Below, piece by piece: positions 15,902-24,263 of a DNA stretch of 64,000 nucleotides (positions are counted from its first letter, which is position 1; each line of letters starts with the position of its first letter). This DNA is from Saccharopolyspora shandongensis (GTDB taxonomy: Bacteria > Actinomycetota > Actinomycetes > Mycobacteriales > Pseudonocardiaceae). The notes beneath the pieces were generated by a model. The model was not told the DNA's origin. It saw only the letters and a program-made list of their open reading frames with translations, and did no database searches. The translations under genes and the position numbers were made by a program. The stretch covers positions 1 to 64,000 of the forward strand of contig NZ_FNOK01000010.1 in NCBI RefSeq assembly GCF_900106995.1. Reading direction: 5' to 3'.

Positions 15902-17220
15902 AGTGCGAGTTCCCTTCCCTTGGTCTCCTTGAGGAAGAAGGAGGTGACGAGGCTGATCAGGGCGCAGGCGACGAAGTACCCGGCCGGGGCGAGCTTGTTG
16001 CCGGTCGAACTCACCAGCAGCGTCGCGAGGAACGGCGCGGTGCCGCCGAGCAGCATGTTGGTCACGTTGTTGCCCAACGCGATTCCGCTGTACCGGAAGC
16101 GGGCCCGCAGCATCTCGGCGTACGTGGCGAACGAGACGCCGTTGACCACCGAGACGCAGATGAACAGCACGGCCGGGCCCAGGATCGCCAGCGGCGCTGG
16201 GCCGTCGGCCATCAGCATGAACATCGGCACCCCGAGCAGCGCCCCGGCCGCGGAACCGGCGATGAACACCGGTTTGCGCCCGATCCGGTCACCGAGGTAG
16301 CCCGAGATCGGCAGGGTGATCACGCCCAGGACCATCGCGATGCAGGTCGCGGCGAAGGCGAACTGCGGTGAGCGCTGCCCGGCGGTCTGCAGGTAGGTCG
16401 CGGCGTAGACCGAGGCGATGTAGTAGCCGCCGGTGATCACCGCGCCGAGCAGGATGATGGTGAGGACTTGCCGCCACGCGGTCGAAAGCACCGCGAACAG
16501 CGGGACCTTCACGACCTCGCTCTGCTCCTGGACGTCCGCGAACTGCTCGGTCTCATCCAGCGAGTTGCGGATCCACAGCCCGACCACGCCGATGACCAGG
16601 CTCAGCAGGAACGGGATTCGCCAGCCCCAGGCCGCGATCTGCTCGGCCGACAGCCCCGTGGTCAGCACGAGCGCCATCAGGGATGCGCACAGCGATCCGA
16701 TGTAGGTGCCGGAGTTGACCATCGATGTCTGGAAGGCGCGCCACTTGGGCGGGGCGTGCTCGGAGACGAACGAGTTGGCGCCGCCGAGCTCACCGCCGGC
16801 GGCGAAACCCTGCAAGCAGCGTGAGAGCGTCAGCAGCGCGGTCGCCCAGACGCCGAGCGTGGCGTAGGTGGGCAGCAGCCCCATCAGCGCGGTGGCCACC
16901 GCCATCAGCAGGATCGTCCAGGTCAGCGCCTTCTTGCGGCCGTACTTGTCGCCGATGTGGCCGAAGAAGATCCCGCCCGGCACGCGGAGGAAGAACGCCA
17001 CGGCGAACGCGGCGAAGGTGCCGAGCAGCGCCGCGGTCGGATCGTCCTGGACGAAGAAGTGGGCGCTGACCATGGTCGCCATGTAGCCGTAGATGCCGAA
17101 GTCGTAGTACTCGACGACGGTGCCCAGGATGGCGGCGCGGATGACTTTGGCGTGCGACTGCGCGGGTCGCGCGCCCGCTTGGTCGGCGGCTGTGACGCTG
17201 TCGGTGGTGGAATTCGCCAT
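15898..17220 (-). CDS. MFS transporter, metabolite:H+ symporter (MHS) family
   Basis: A 440-residue, 12-helix permease with the MHS signature loop between helices 2 and 3 (GHIGDKYGRKKALTWT) and the RCLQGFAAGGELGG motif of helix 4 typical of ShiA/ProP/KgtP-like carriers. Start ATG 17220 (MANSTTDSV) has AAGGA nine bases upstream. It heads a coupled catabolic operon and so probably imports the substrate, likely an organic acid, by proton symport. Two palindromes at 17257-17296 occupy its promoter. Confidence 0.92.
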   Translation of the reverse strand: MANSTTDSVTAADQAGARPAQSHAKVIRAAILGTVVEYYDFGIYGYMATMVSAHFFVQDDPTAALLGTFAAFAVAFFLRVPGGIFFGHIGDKYGRKKALTWTILLMAVATALMGLLPTYATLGVWATALLTLSRCLQGFAAGGELGGANSFVSEHAPPKWRAFQTSMVNSGTYIGSLCASLMALVLTTGLSAEQIAAWGWRIPFLLSLVIGVVGLWIRNSLDETEQFADVQEQSEVVKVPLFAVLSTAWRQVLTIILLGAVITGGYYIASVYAATYLQTAGQRSPQFAFAATCIAMVLGVITLPISGYLGDRIGRKPVFIAGSAAGALLGVPMFMLMADGPAPLAILGPAVLFICVSVVNGVSFATYAEMLRARFRYSGIALGNNVTNMLLGGTAPFLATLLVSSTGNKLAPAGYFVACALISLVTSFFLKETKGRELAL

Positions 17221-17256
17221 TGAATGTCCTTCGGTGCGGCCCTCGTCCGGGACGAA

Positions 17257-17296
17257 TGAGCACGGTATGCTCAAATAGTGAGCATTATGCTCACTA
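17257..17296. promoter_or_regulatory. Tandem palindromic operators of the MFS-SDR operon
   Basis: Site 1 (17257-17273) is TGAGCA-5-TGCTCA. Site 2 (17276-17296) has nine-base arms TAGTGAGCA and TGCTCACTA around TTA. The shared core TGAGCA/TGCTCA and the two-base gap indicate cooperative dimer binding, 37 bases upstream of the MFS start. The IclR protein at the far end of the operon is the nearest candidate regulator. Confidence 0.7.
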
Positions 17297-17530
17297 AATG
17301 GGAGTATATGGATCCGTCCCGTTGCTTGGCAACGGTCAACGGGGCACAACAGTGGGGCGGTACGAAGGTGGCCGCTCCAACTGCGCGCAGCGTCTCGGCG
17401 TCACGAGACAGGAGGTGACGTTGGCTCGTGGAAGACGCTCATCCACGCCAACAACCCCAACTGACCCCGGTCTGACGCTCGCCCGGCACATCCCCGTCCA
17501 GGCCGTGGGCCTGGGCGATTTCATATCCAT

Positions 17531-17686
17531 CCGTCAGCCGGCGGCCGATACCGACGCCTTCGCGAAATCGCGGACGTCGCCGAGCGTTTCCACGCAGATC
17601 ATGACCTGTTCCACTCGATCACGACGACCGGCCAAGCGATCATGGCAGCCTTCCGCCCCGATGGACGCCTAACAACGGGAGGTTGA
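17531..17686 (+). other. Short coding-like remnant of unknown origin
   Basis: Within the 390-base gap before the phosphodiesterase gene, one plus frame reads YRRLREIADVAERFHADHD followed by LFHSITTTGQAIMAAFRPDG and ends at TGA 17686, with coding-like codon use but no start. It looks like the tail of a lost gene. The rest of 17297-17530 shows nothing. Confidence 0.25.
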
Positions 17687-17687
17687 T

Positions 17688-18959
17688 ATGCGTCTCCGAC
17701 GGGCCCTCGCCTGCGCGGTAGCCGCGGCAGCGGCGATTACCTTGGCGGTCACCCCAACCCCGGCCATCGGGCACGGCTCCGCCGGCCCTCGCGCCGACCA
17801 CGTCGTACTCGTCGTCTGGGACGGTTTCGATTCCGAGTACCGGCACCGGGTGGCGACGCCCAACCTGGACGCACTCGCCCGTCACGGTGCCATCACGGAC
17901 AGCACCGGTGTCATGCAAACGATCACCAGCCCATCCATGGCGTCGCTGGCTACCGGCGCCTTCCCCGAACGCCACCTGAACACCGCGTACGTGTACGACG
18001 CCGCGACCAACGTGGCGACGGGCCAGAGCCGAGCCATGGCGGCGGAGACGCTGGCTCAGTCGCTGGGTGCGCAGGGTCGCACTGTTGCCTCGATCCAGTG
18101 GTTCATCCTGCAGAACTACGGCACGACGTACGGCGATCCGAAGGCGCTCTACACGCAGCCCGGCGGCACCTGCGACAAGCGGGTCGACCAGTTCACGGAC
18201 CTGATGGCCGGACGGCCGGTGATCTCCAACGGCACGCCGGTGACGGTGCCTGAGATCCCGGACTTCACCGCCGTCTACTGCAATGACCTGGACGCGCTGG
18301 GTCACCAGGTGGGCGCTGACGACCCGCAGCTCGCCGTCCAGATGGCCGAGATGGATCGCCAGCTCGGCCGGATCGTGCAGGCGACCAAGGACGCCGGCAC
18401 CTACGGCCGGACCGCATTCCTCATCGTCGGCGACCACGGCATGACGACGTTCGACAAGGCGTTCGGCAACGACGTACTGACCGCTATCGCCGAGGCCGGG
18501 TTCAAGGGCGAGTTCCTCGGCAGCGGCGCGTCGCCCGCGGCCGACACCGACGTGGCGATCGTGGTGGGTGGCAACGGCAGCCTGCACATGCGCGGTGCCG
18601 CCGCCGACCCGGGCGCCATCGCCCGCATCCGCGCCAACATCGAAAAGCTCCCGCAAGTACGGGCGGTGTTCGGCAAGCCCGAGCAACGCATGATGCGGAT
18701 GAGCCCGGCCATTGGCGAGCTGCTCGTCGAGCCGAAGCCCGGCTGGACGGTCGATCCCAACCCGCCGGCCGCACCCGCCGGGCGACACGGGTCCACAACC
18801 GAACTGCAGACCACCTTCCTGATCGCTGGCGCCGGCGTACGTCCCAACGCCCGGGTTGTCCCCAGTCACGTGGACGTCGCACCCACGATCTCCGAGCTGC
18901 TCGGCGTACCGGCCCCAACCGGTGCGCAGGGCCGGGTGTTGAGGGAGGCGCTGCGCTGA
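17688..18959 (+). CDS. Secreted type I phosphodiesterase/nucleotide pyrophosphatase family protein
   Basis: A 423-residue alkaline-phosphatase-superfamily hydrolase with an N-terminal Sec signal (MRLRR, alanine core to about residue 28). Metal and nucleophile motifs: VVWDGFD (43-49, Asp45), the nucleophile region TITSPSMASLATG (78-90, Thr80 candidate), the VGDHGM metal-ligand motif near residue 247, and a second histidine in GRHGS near the C-terminus. The ending HVDVAPTISELLG is typical of the family. Probably an extracellular phosphodiesterase acting on nucleotides or lipids. The ribosome binding site GGGAGG lies just before the ATG. Monocistronic. Confidence 0.9.
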   Translation: MRLRRALACAVAAAAAITLAVTPTPAIGHGSAGPRADHVVLVVWDGFDSEYRHRVATPNLDALARHGAITDSTGVMQTITSPSMASLATGAFPERHLNTAYVYDAATNVATGQSRAMAAETLAQSLGAQGRTVASIQWFILQNYGTTYGDPKALYTQPGGTCDKRVDQFTDLMAGRPVISNGTPVTVPEIPDFTAVYCNDLDALGHQVGADDPQLAVQMAEMDRQLGRIVQATKDAGTYGRTAFLIVGDHGMTTFDKAFGNDVLTAIAEAGFKGEFLGSGASPAADTDVAIVVGGNGSLHMRGAAADPGAIARIRANIEKLPQVRAVFGKPEQRMMRMSPAIGELLVEPKPGWTVDPNPPAAPAGRHGSTTELQTTFLIAGAGVRPNARVVPSHVDVAPTISELLGVPAPTGAQGRVLREALR

Positions 18960-18960
18960 C

Positions 18961-18997
18961 CCGGCTCGGGGGCCTGCCAACGCGGGCCCCCGACCGG
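18961..18997 (+). terminator. Hairpin terminator
   Basis: CCGG-TCGGGGGCC pairs with GGCCCCCGA-CCGG directly after the phosphodiesterase stop. It is a long GC stem without a U-tract. Confidence 0.55.
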
Positions 18998-19109
18998 CTA
19001 CCCCCCCGCCGAGCACCTGCGAAGGCGCGCAGACCAGACCACCACCGCTATCGATCCGCCCCCAGCCGCCCCATCGGCCAGGCCGCGGTCGCTGATCCAC
19101 ATGCCGTGT

Positions 19110-19440
19110 GTCTGGGTTTTTCGGTCCCGGTTGTCCCAGACCTGGTTGCCGCAGGTCGCCTGCACCACCGCTCACCGCGTTGCCCTTTCGGTGATCGTCG
19201 CGCTGGAGACCGGGCGCAGCTCAGGGACCGCGCCGCTGGACGCGGTGCGGCTGGCGCCCGGGGATGACGCCGCGACCGTCACCGCAGGGCAGGTCCGTGG
19301 GGTGGTGACCCGGCTGATCGCTGCAGGGCATTGGCAGCCAAGGGACCCGGACATCCTGTTGGTGGCCGACGCCAGCTACGACGGTCTCGCCTGGCGTTCC
19401 TGCTGGCCTACCTCGACGATGGAGCCGATCGCTTGCCTTG
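19110..19440 (+). pseudogene. Frameshifted transposase fragment
   Basis: A plus-strand frame reads VALETGRSSGTAPLDAVRL then VTAGQVRGVVTRLIAAGHW and DPDILLVADASYDG. This strongly resembles the N-terminal/central part of a DDE-type transposase family common in actinomycetes, with the metal aspartate in VADASYD. After DASYDG the homology continues in another frame (RLAFLLAYLDD) and soon meets a stop, so the gene is frameshifted and lacks its N-terminus and about two thirds of its C-terminus. No intact terminal repeats were identified. Confidence 0.6.
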
Positions 19441-19536
19441 AGGCGAGGCGGGCATGGCCGTCCTCGAAGTTCTCGAGGGTGAACCTGGCGGTCGATCAAC
19501 GCCGTGCGCACGCCACTGCAGGCGAAAGACGCGAAC

Positions 19537-19574
19537 GACCGTGGTGATCGATCCGAAGTACGCTCACCACGGTC
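19537..19574. repeat. Perfect 11-base inverted repeat
   Basis: GACCGTGGTGA (19537-19547) and TCACCACGGTC (19564-19574) flank 16 bases. It sits in the 600-base non-coding stretch after the transposase relic and could be a transposon end, a hairpin terminator or an operator. Apart from this I see no gene between 19441 and 20025. Confidence 0.45.
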
Positions 19575-20025
19575 TCATGGGGTATATGTGTCCGAGGCGG
19601 ACTTGCCCGCCGACTACACGCCTTCTGCTCTCCGGTATCGGCTGAGCCAGGGGCCTTTAGCTGTGCCACCTGTCCTGCCGGGGTTCCGGTTGGGGCGCCT
19701 CCGCGGGGTTCGTCGGGCTGCGCGCCGCGTCGGTCTGGTGCGGCGCGCCACGCAGGCCGGGGGCGTCGGCATCGGCACCGGCACCGGCCAGTCCGGTCGG
19801 ATGCGACGTGTCGAACCTCCACGCAGCCGGACATCGGCACCCGCATCGGAGTAGGGGATTTCCTTATCCACCTCAGGAAATTCCCAACTCCCGGGAAGGG
19901 AAGCACTAGTTGTTGCCGAGGTCACGCGAAATTAGCGTTCCCGGCACGCCGATGTTCGCCGGCTCGGTCGTTCGCCGAGTCCGGCCGGCCTGACAACACC
20001 ACTGAATTGCAGAGGGCGTTTGCCG

Positions 20026-21396
20026 ATGACCGACGAATTGTTGCCCGAGGCGCGGAAATCGTACCGGTACCAGTGGTACGTGGTGGCGGTCTGCATGATC
20101 GCCTATGTCTTCTCCTTCGTCGACCGGCAGATCCTGTCGCTGATGATCGAACCGATCAAACGCGACCTGAACCTCACCGACACCCAGTTCAGCCTGCTCA
20201 ACGGGCTGGCGTTCTCCCTGCTGTACTCGTTCATGGGGTTGCCGATCGCACTCCTCGCCGACAAGCGATCCCGACCGCTGATCATCTCCATCGGCATCGC
20301 GTTCTGGAGCGTGGCCACCGCTCTTTCCGGCCTCAGCAAGGGATTCGTGCACATGTTCCTGGCCCGGATCGGGGTGGGCGTCGGGGAAGCCGCGTTGTCG
20401 CCCGCGGCGTATTCGATGTTCAGCGACATGTTCCCGAAGAACAAGCTCGGACGGGCCTACGGCATCTACTCGCTGGGGTCGTTCATCGGCGGCGCCGCCG
20501 CGTTCATCATCGGCGGCTACGTCATCAACCTGCTCAAGTCGGTCGACACCGTCGCGCTGCCGCTGGTCGGCGAGGTGCGTGCCTGGCAGCTGACGTTCCT
20601 GATCGTCGGGCTGCCCGGACTGCTGCTGGCGTTGCTGGTGTTCCTGACAGTGCGCGACCCGGGCCGCAAGGGCCTCAAGCACACCGCCGACGGTGGTGTT
20701 CAGAAAGTCGCGCTGCGCAACGTGTTCGCGTTCCTGTGGAGCCACCGCAAGACCTTCGCGATGCACTACCTGGGATTCTCGCTCTACGCCCTCGTGCTGT
20801 TGGGGATGATGGCGTGGACCCCGGCGTTCTACATCCGCGCTTTCGGGCTGACTCCCACCGAGGCCGGCTATCTGCTGGGGGCCGTCGTACTGTTGGCCAA
20901 CGGCAGCGGGGTGCTCTTCGGCGGCTGGTTGATCGACCTGCTGGCCAAGCGCGGGCACACGGATGCCGCGATGCGCGCCGGGGTGATCGGCGCGGTGGGC
21001 ATGACGGTCCCGGTCATCGCGTTCACGCAGGTGGGGAACCTGTGGGCGTCGCTGGTGCTGCTGGCGGTGGCGATGTTCTTCGCCTCGTTCCCGATGCCCG
21101 CCTCCACCGCCGCCATGCAGGTGCTCAGCCCCAACCAGATGCGGGCCCAGGTGTCGGCGATGTTCCTGCTGATTTCGAACCTGATCGGCCTCGCGCTGGG
21201 CACGGCCCTGGTCGCGCTGGTCACCGACCGGGTCTTCGGGGACGAGAAGATGGTCGGCTCGTCGCTGTCCATTGTCTACGGCCTTGCGTCGGTGGTGACC
21301 GTCCTGCTCCTGTGGCGCGGTTGCAAGCACTTCCGGCACAGCCTCTCGCGTGAAAAGCTGCTAGCTGAGCAGCGCGAGACGGTGCCGGCCGGCTGA
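20026..21396 (+). CDS. MFS transporter, spinster-like
   Basis: A 456-residue permease with 12 predicted helices. It has the MFS loop after helix 2 (GLPIALLADKRSRPL), motif ARIGVGVGEAALSPAAYSM in helix 4-5, and the FVDRQILSLMIEPIKRDL segment typical of spinster-like and hexuronate-type MFS carriers. Start ATG 20026 (MTDELLPE) has GAGGG upstream; a TTG six bases earlier is possible. It is followed by two dehydrogenase genes on the same strand (27-base gap, then a four-base overlap), so it probably transports their substrate or product. Confidence 0.9.
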   Translation: MTDELLPEARKSYRYQWYVVAVCMIAYVFSFVDRQILSLMIEPIKRDLNLTDTQFSLLNGLAFSLLYSFMGLPIALLADKRSRPLIISIGIAFWSVATALSGLSKGFVHMFLARIGVGVGEAALSPAAYSMFSDMFPKNKLGRAYGIYSLGSFIGGAAAFIIGGYVINLLKSVDTVALPLVGEVRAWQLTFLIVGLPGLLLALLVFLTVRDPGRKGLKHTADGGVQKVALRNVFAFLWSHRKTFAMHYLGFSLYALVLLGMMAWTPAFYIRAFGLTPTEAGYLLGAVVLLANGSGVLFGGWLIDLLAKRGHTDAAMRAGVIGAVGMTVPVIAFTQVGNLWASLVLLAVAMFFASFPMPASTAAMQVLSPNQMRAQVSAMFLLISNLIGLALGTALVALVTDRVFGDEKMVGSSLSIVYGLASVVTVLLLWRGCKHFRHSLSREKLLAEQRETVPAG

Positions 21397-21423
21397 ATTC
21401 CGACACGAGAAGGGTTCGACGAG

Positions 21424-22530
21424 TTGAGAATCGCAGTCCTTGGAGGCGGGCACGGTTGCTGGGCCGCAGTGGCGGAACTCGCCGAGCACGGGCACGACGT
21501 GCGGTGGTGGCGACGCGACGCTGAGGCGCACCAGGCCCTCAGCGAGGCAGGTGCCATCACCATCCGCGACCACGGCGGCACCCGGCAGGTGCCGGTGGGC
21601 GACGCCAGCGGCGCGATCCGGCCGGTCACCGACCTCGGTGAGGCGGTGCGCGACGCCGCGCTGATCGTCATCCCGCTACCCTCGACCACCCACCAGGACT
21701 TGGCCGAGCGGCTGGCCCCGCTGCTCGCTGATGGCCAGGTGGTCTTCCTGCCGCCGGGAACTCTCGGTTCCGTGTTGTTCGGCAAGGCGATGGTCGACGC
21801 GGGCAACTTCGCCGATGTCGCGTTCGCTGAAACGGGCACGCTGCCGTACCTGGCCCGCAAACACGGCAGCACCGAGGTGGTGATCAGCGGATACGCGACT
21901 CGCCTGCCGACGGGGGTGTTCCCGAGCCGGCTGGCGGACAAGGCGTTCGGCGTGCTGCGCGAGGCCTACCCGAGCGTCGAGATCGCGGAGGACGGGCTCA
22001 GCGGGGCCTTGATGAACGCAGGGCCGATCATCCACCCGCCGCTGATCATGATGAACGCCGGGCCGTTGGAGCACTTCGACGCCTGGGACATCCACAACGA
22101 AGGCACCCAGCAGTCGATCCGCCGGGTCACCGACGCGCTGGACGCCGAGCGCATCGCGCTGCGCGAGGCGCTCGGCTATCGCGCCCCGCACTTCCCGCTG
22201 GCCGACCACTACGCCACCGACGGCGAGGAGTGGATGTACGGTCGCGCCGCGCACGAGAAGCTGACCGACAGCGGTGACTGGCGGGAGAAGATCGACTTGC
22301 TCAGCCACCGCTACATGCTGGAGGACACCAGGCTGGGCCTGTCCCTGCTGGTGTCGGTCGGCCGCTGGGCGGGCGTGCCGACCCCGGTCGCGCACGGCCT
22401 GCTGAGCATCGCCTCGGCGGTGACCGGCCGCGACCTCTACGCCGAGGGACGCACGCTGGAGAGCCTGGGATTGGCGGAGCTGTCCAGGGACGATCTGGCG
22501 CAGCTGCTGGGGGAGGGGTTCAAGTCGTGA
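21424..22530 (+). CDS. NAD/NADP octopine/nopaline dehydrogenase family protein
   Basis: A 368-residue dehydrogenase starting at TTG with GAGAAGG upstream. The N-terminal Rossmann fold carries VLGGGHGCWAA; the C-terminal helical domain contains NAGPIIHPPLIMMNAG and the DIHNEGTQQSIRRVTDALDAER segment of the octopine dehydrogenase (DHGDO-C) family. Known members catalyse NAD(P)H-dependent reductive condensation of an amino acid with a 2-oxo acid, or the reverse. It overlaps by four bases (GTGA) with a 3-hydroxyacyl-CoA dehydrogenase-like gene. With the MFS carrier, this could be an opine-type uptake and cleavage module (inference). Confidence 0.88.
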   Translation: MRIAVLGGGHGCWAAVAELAEHGHDVRWWRRDAEAHQALSEAGAITIRDHGGTRQVPVGDASGAIRPVTDLGEAVRDAALIVIPLPSTTHQDLAERLAPLLADGQVVFLPPGTLGSVLFGKAMVDAGNFADVAFAETGTLPYLARKHGSTEVVISGYATRLPTGVFPSRLADKAFGVLREAYPSVEIAEDGLSGALMNAGPIIHPPLIMMNAGPLEHFDAWDIHNEGTQQSIRRVTDALDAERIALREALGYRAPHFPLADHYATDGEEWMYGRAAHEKLTDSGDWREKIDLLSHRYMLEDTRLGLSLLVSVGRWAGVPTPVAHGLLSIASAVTGRDLYAEGRTLESLGLAELSRDDLAQLLGEGFKS

Positions 22531-23495
22531 CCGACGAGATCGCGGTGGTCGGTGCCGGCCGGATGGGCGAGGGCATCGCGCTGGCCTGCTTGGCGGCGGG
22601 CCTGCCGGTGGTGTTGGCCGATGTCAAGGATCGCACCGACGACGAGCGCCGCGCCTACTGCGAACGCGTCCGCGAGCGCTTGGCGGAGCAGTTGCGCGCC
22701 AAGCTCGGCGACGACGCGGCGCTGGCGGGATTGACGGTGTGCGGCCGGGAATCGGCGCGGCTTGCCGACGCGGCCGTGGTGTTCGAGGCGGTGCCGGAGG
22801 TCATCGAGGTGAAGCGGGACGTGCTGGCCTGGGTCTGCGCCCAGGTTGGCGAGTTCGCGGTGATCGCGTCGACTACCTCGACGTTCCTGGTCACCGAGAT
22901 CGCCGAGCTGACCACCCGGCCGGGCCGGGTGGTCAACGCCCACTGGCTCAACCCCGCCGACGTGATGCCCTTGATCGAGGTCAGCCGCAGCGACGACACC
23001 GACCCGGACGCGGTGTCGACGCTGACCGGACTGCTCGAGCGCATCGGCAAGGTTCCGGTGGTGTGCGGGGTCTCGGCGGGCTACATCGTGCCGCGGTTGC
23101 AGGCGCTGGTGATGAACGAGGCCGCCCGCATGGTCGAGGAGGGCGTGGCCAGCGCCGCGGACATCGACCTGGCGGTTCGAGCCGGGCTCGGCCCGCGCTT
23201 CTCGGTGCTCGGCCCGCTGGAGTTCATCGACTGGGGCGGCGGCGACATCCTCTACTACGCGTCCCGCTACCTGGCGGCACAGCTCGGCGAGCGCTTCCAA
23301 CCGCCGGACGTGATCGAGGAGAACATGTCGACCAACCGCCGAGGCCTGCAGGACGGCACCGGCTTCTACCACTACGACTCCGAAGGAGTCGCGGAGTACC
23401 GAGCAGCACGAATGCGCGAGTTCGAAGCGATCTTCCGCCTCCGAGAACCGGAACTGCGCAACGGCACCCCGGTACCGACGCGACAGGAGGATTGA
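22527..23495 (+). CDS. 3-hydroxyacyl-CoA dehydrogenase family oxidoreductase
   Basis: A 322-residue protein with an N-terminal NAD-binding fold (VVGAGRMGEGIALACL) and the family core: EAVPEVIEVKRDVL, the STTSTF segment, and NAHWLNPADVMPLIEV where the catalytic histidine of HxxNP (HWLNP) is present. The C-terminal domain has the GYIVPRLQALVMNEA motif. The homologous group acts on hydroxy acids (carnitine, gulonate, 3-hydroxybutyryl) as well as CoA esters, and no CoA-pathway partners are near. GTG start overlapping the previous stop shows coupling. Confidence 0.9.
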   Translation: MTDEIAVVGAGRMGEGIALACLAAGLPVVLADVKDRTDDERRAYCERVRERLAEQLRAKLGDDAALAGLTVCGRESARLADAAVVFEAVPEVIEVKRDVLAWVCAQVGEFAVIASTTSTFLVTEIAELTTRPGRVVNAHWLNPADVMPLIEVSRSDDTDPDAVSTLTGLLERIGKVPVVCGVSAGYIVPRLQALVMNEAARMVEEGVASAADIDLAVRAGLGPRFSVLGPLEFIDWGGGDILYYASRYLAAQLGERFQPPDVIEENMSTNRRGLQDGTGFYHYDSEGVAEYRAARMREFEAIFRLREPELRNGTPVPTRQED

Positions 23496-23552
23496 AGAAC
23501 AGCTGAGCCGAAGCAGCGCCTCCTGCACCCGCACACCGAACAGGCTGAAGCT

Positions 23553-24263
23553 GTGAGGAGGTGCGACCCCCTAGGCAGAGCTGCGCTGCGGTCCACCGTG
23601 GACCAATCCAGAAATGAGCACGCGGCCCTCAGCGCCTCCCAGCGGAAGCTCGCGCACGCAGCGCAAACAGACTCCGCCGCGGATGAACCGTTCATCCCGG
23701 ACGAGCTGACCGCTGCTGGAGGTCTGGCTCCGTTGCCGCCACAGGCGCAGGCGATTTACAGCGGTGACGGCTGTGAGATCACCGAAACCTGGAGCAGCAC
23801 CGACGGCTACAACCACAGCAGGAGTCTTCTCTACAACGGCTGCGGTGCAGCGGGCAACGGTGTGGACGTTCGTGCGGACCGTGATGTCACTAGCTCAAAC
23901 GCTCTATCATCGAGCGTAGCTGCTCGGCAGGGTTCTGGGGGCGCCGCGGACATTGTCCAGATCTTCCGTAATGTGGACTCCGCCGAATTCGATTCCATTG
24001 CCAAGACCGGCAGGTTCGGGACCGGCGAGGGCCAGATGGAGCGAAAGTGGTTTGCGACGCAAGGCGAACACGCCGACCGGTGGGGCGAACTGCTCAACGG
24101 TGGTGACGGCCTGACTGTCACGACGCGGATACCCAGAGCGTTGGCCGATGGGTTGCACTTTCACGCGGGCAAGTTGGATGGGGTCGGCCCTGGCTACTAC
24201 GCCGACGGCGGCCAACTTGCCCGGATCAACGAGCAGATGAGCGGAATCGAGTTGTGGCCATGA
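23553..24263 (+). CDS. Putative polymorphic-toxin C-terminal module
   Basis: This 236-residue frame lacks a clear ribosome binding site and its first about 130 residues match nothing. The last about 100 residues form a compact domain (IFRNVDSAEFDSIAKTGRF, KWFATQGEHADRWGELL, LDGVGPGYYADGGQL) resembling the C-terminal effector of Rhs/YD-type polymorphic toxins. The pattern of an early arginine, a KWFA strand and a late glycine-tyrosine strand would suit an ADP-ribosyltransferase-like fold; that is an inference. It overlaps by ATGA with the next small gene, as toxin and immunity genes do. The delivery domains of a normal toxin are absent, so it is an orphan cassette. Lower GC than its neighbours suggests transfer. 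Confidence 0.6.
   Translation: MRRCDPLGRAALRSTVDQSRNEHAALSASQRKLAHAAQTDSAADEPFIPDELTAAGGLAPLPPQAQAIYSGDGCEITETWSSTDGYNHSRSLLYNGCGAAGNGVDVRADRDVTSSNALSSSVAARQGSGGAADIVQIFRNVDSAEFDSIAKTGRFGTGEGQMERKWFATQGEHADRWGELLNGGDGLTVTTRIPRALADGLHFHAGKLDGVGPGYYADGGQLARINEQMSGIELWP

Noticed and set aside
17298..17672. A 124-codon plus frame between the MFS operon promoter and the phosphodiesterase
   Set aside because: Low-complexity arginine/threonine/serine content and no ribosome binding site. A different frame over 17531-17686 looks more coding-like.
19504..19854. A 116-codon plus frame after the transposase relic
   Set aside because: It starts inside the inverted-repeat region, is glycine/arginine-rich and shows no recognisable motif.
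23553..24263. Calling the toxin a known TreTu-family ADP-ribosyltransferase
   Set aside because: Its motifs (KWFA, GVGPGYYAD) do not match what I remember of the TreTu signature, so only a general polymorphic-toxin label is justified.
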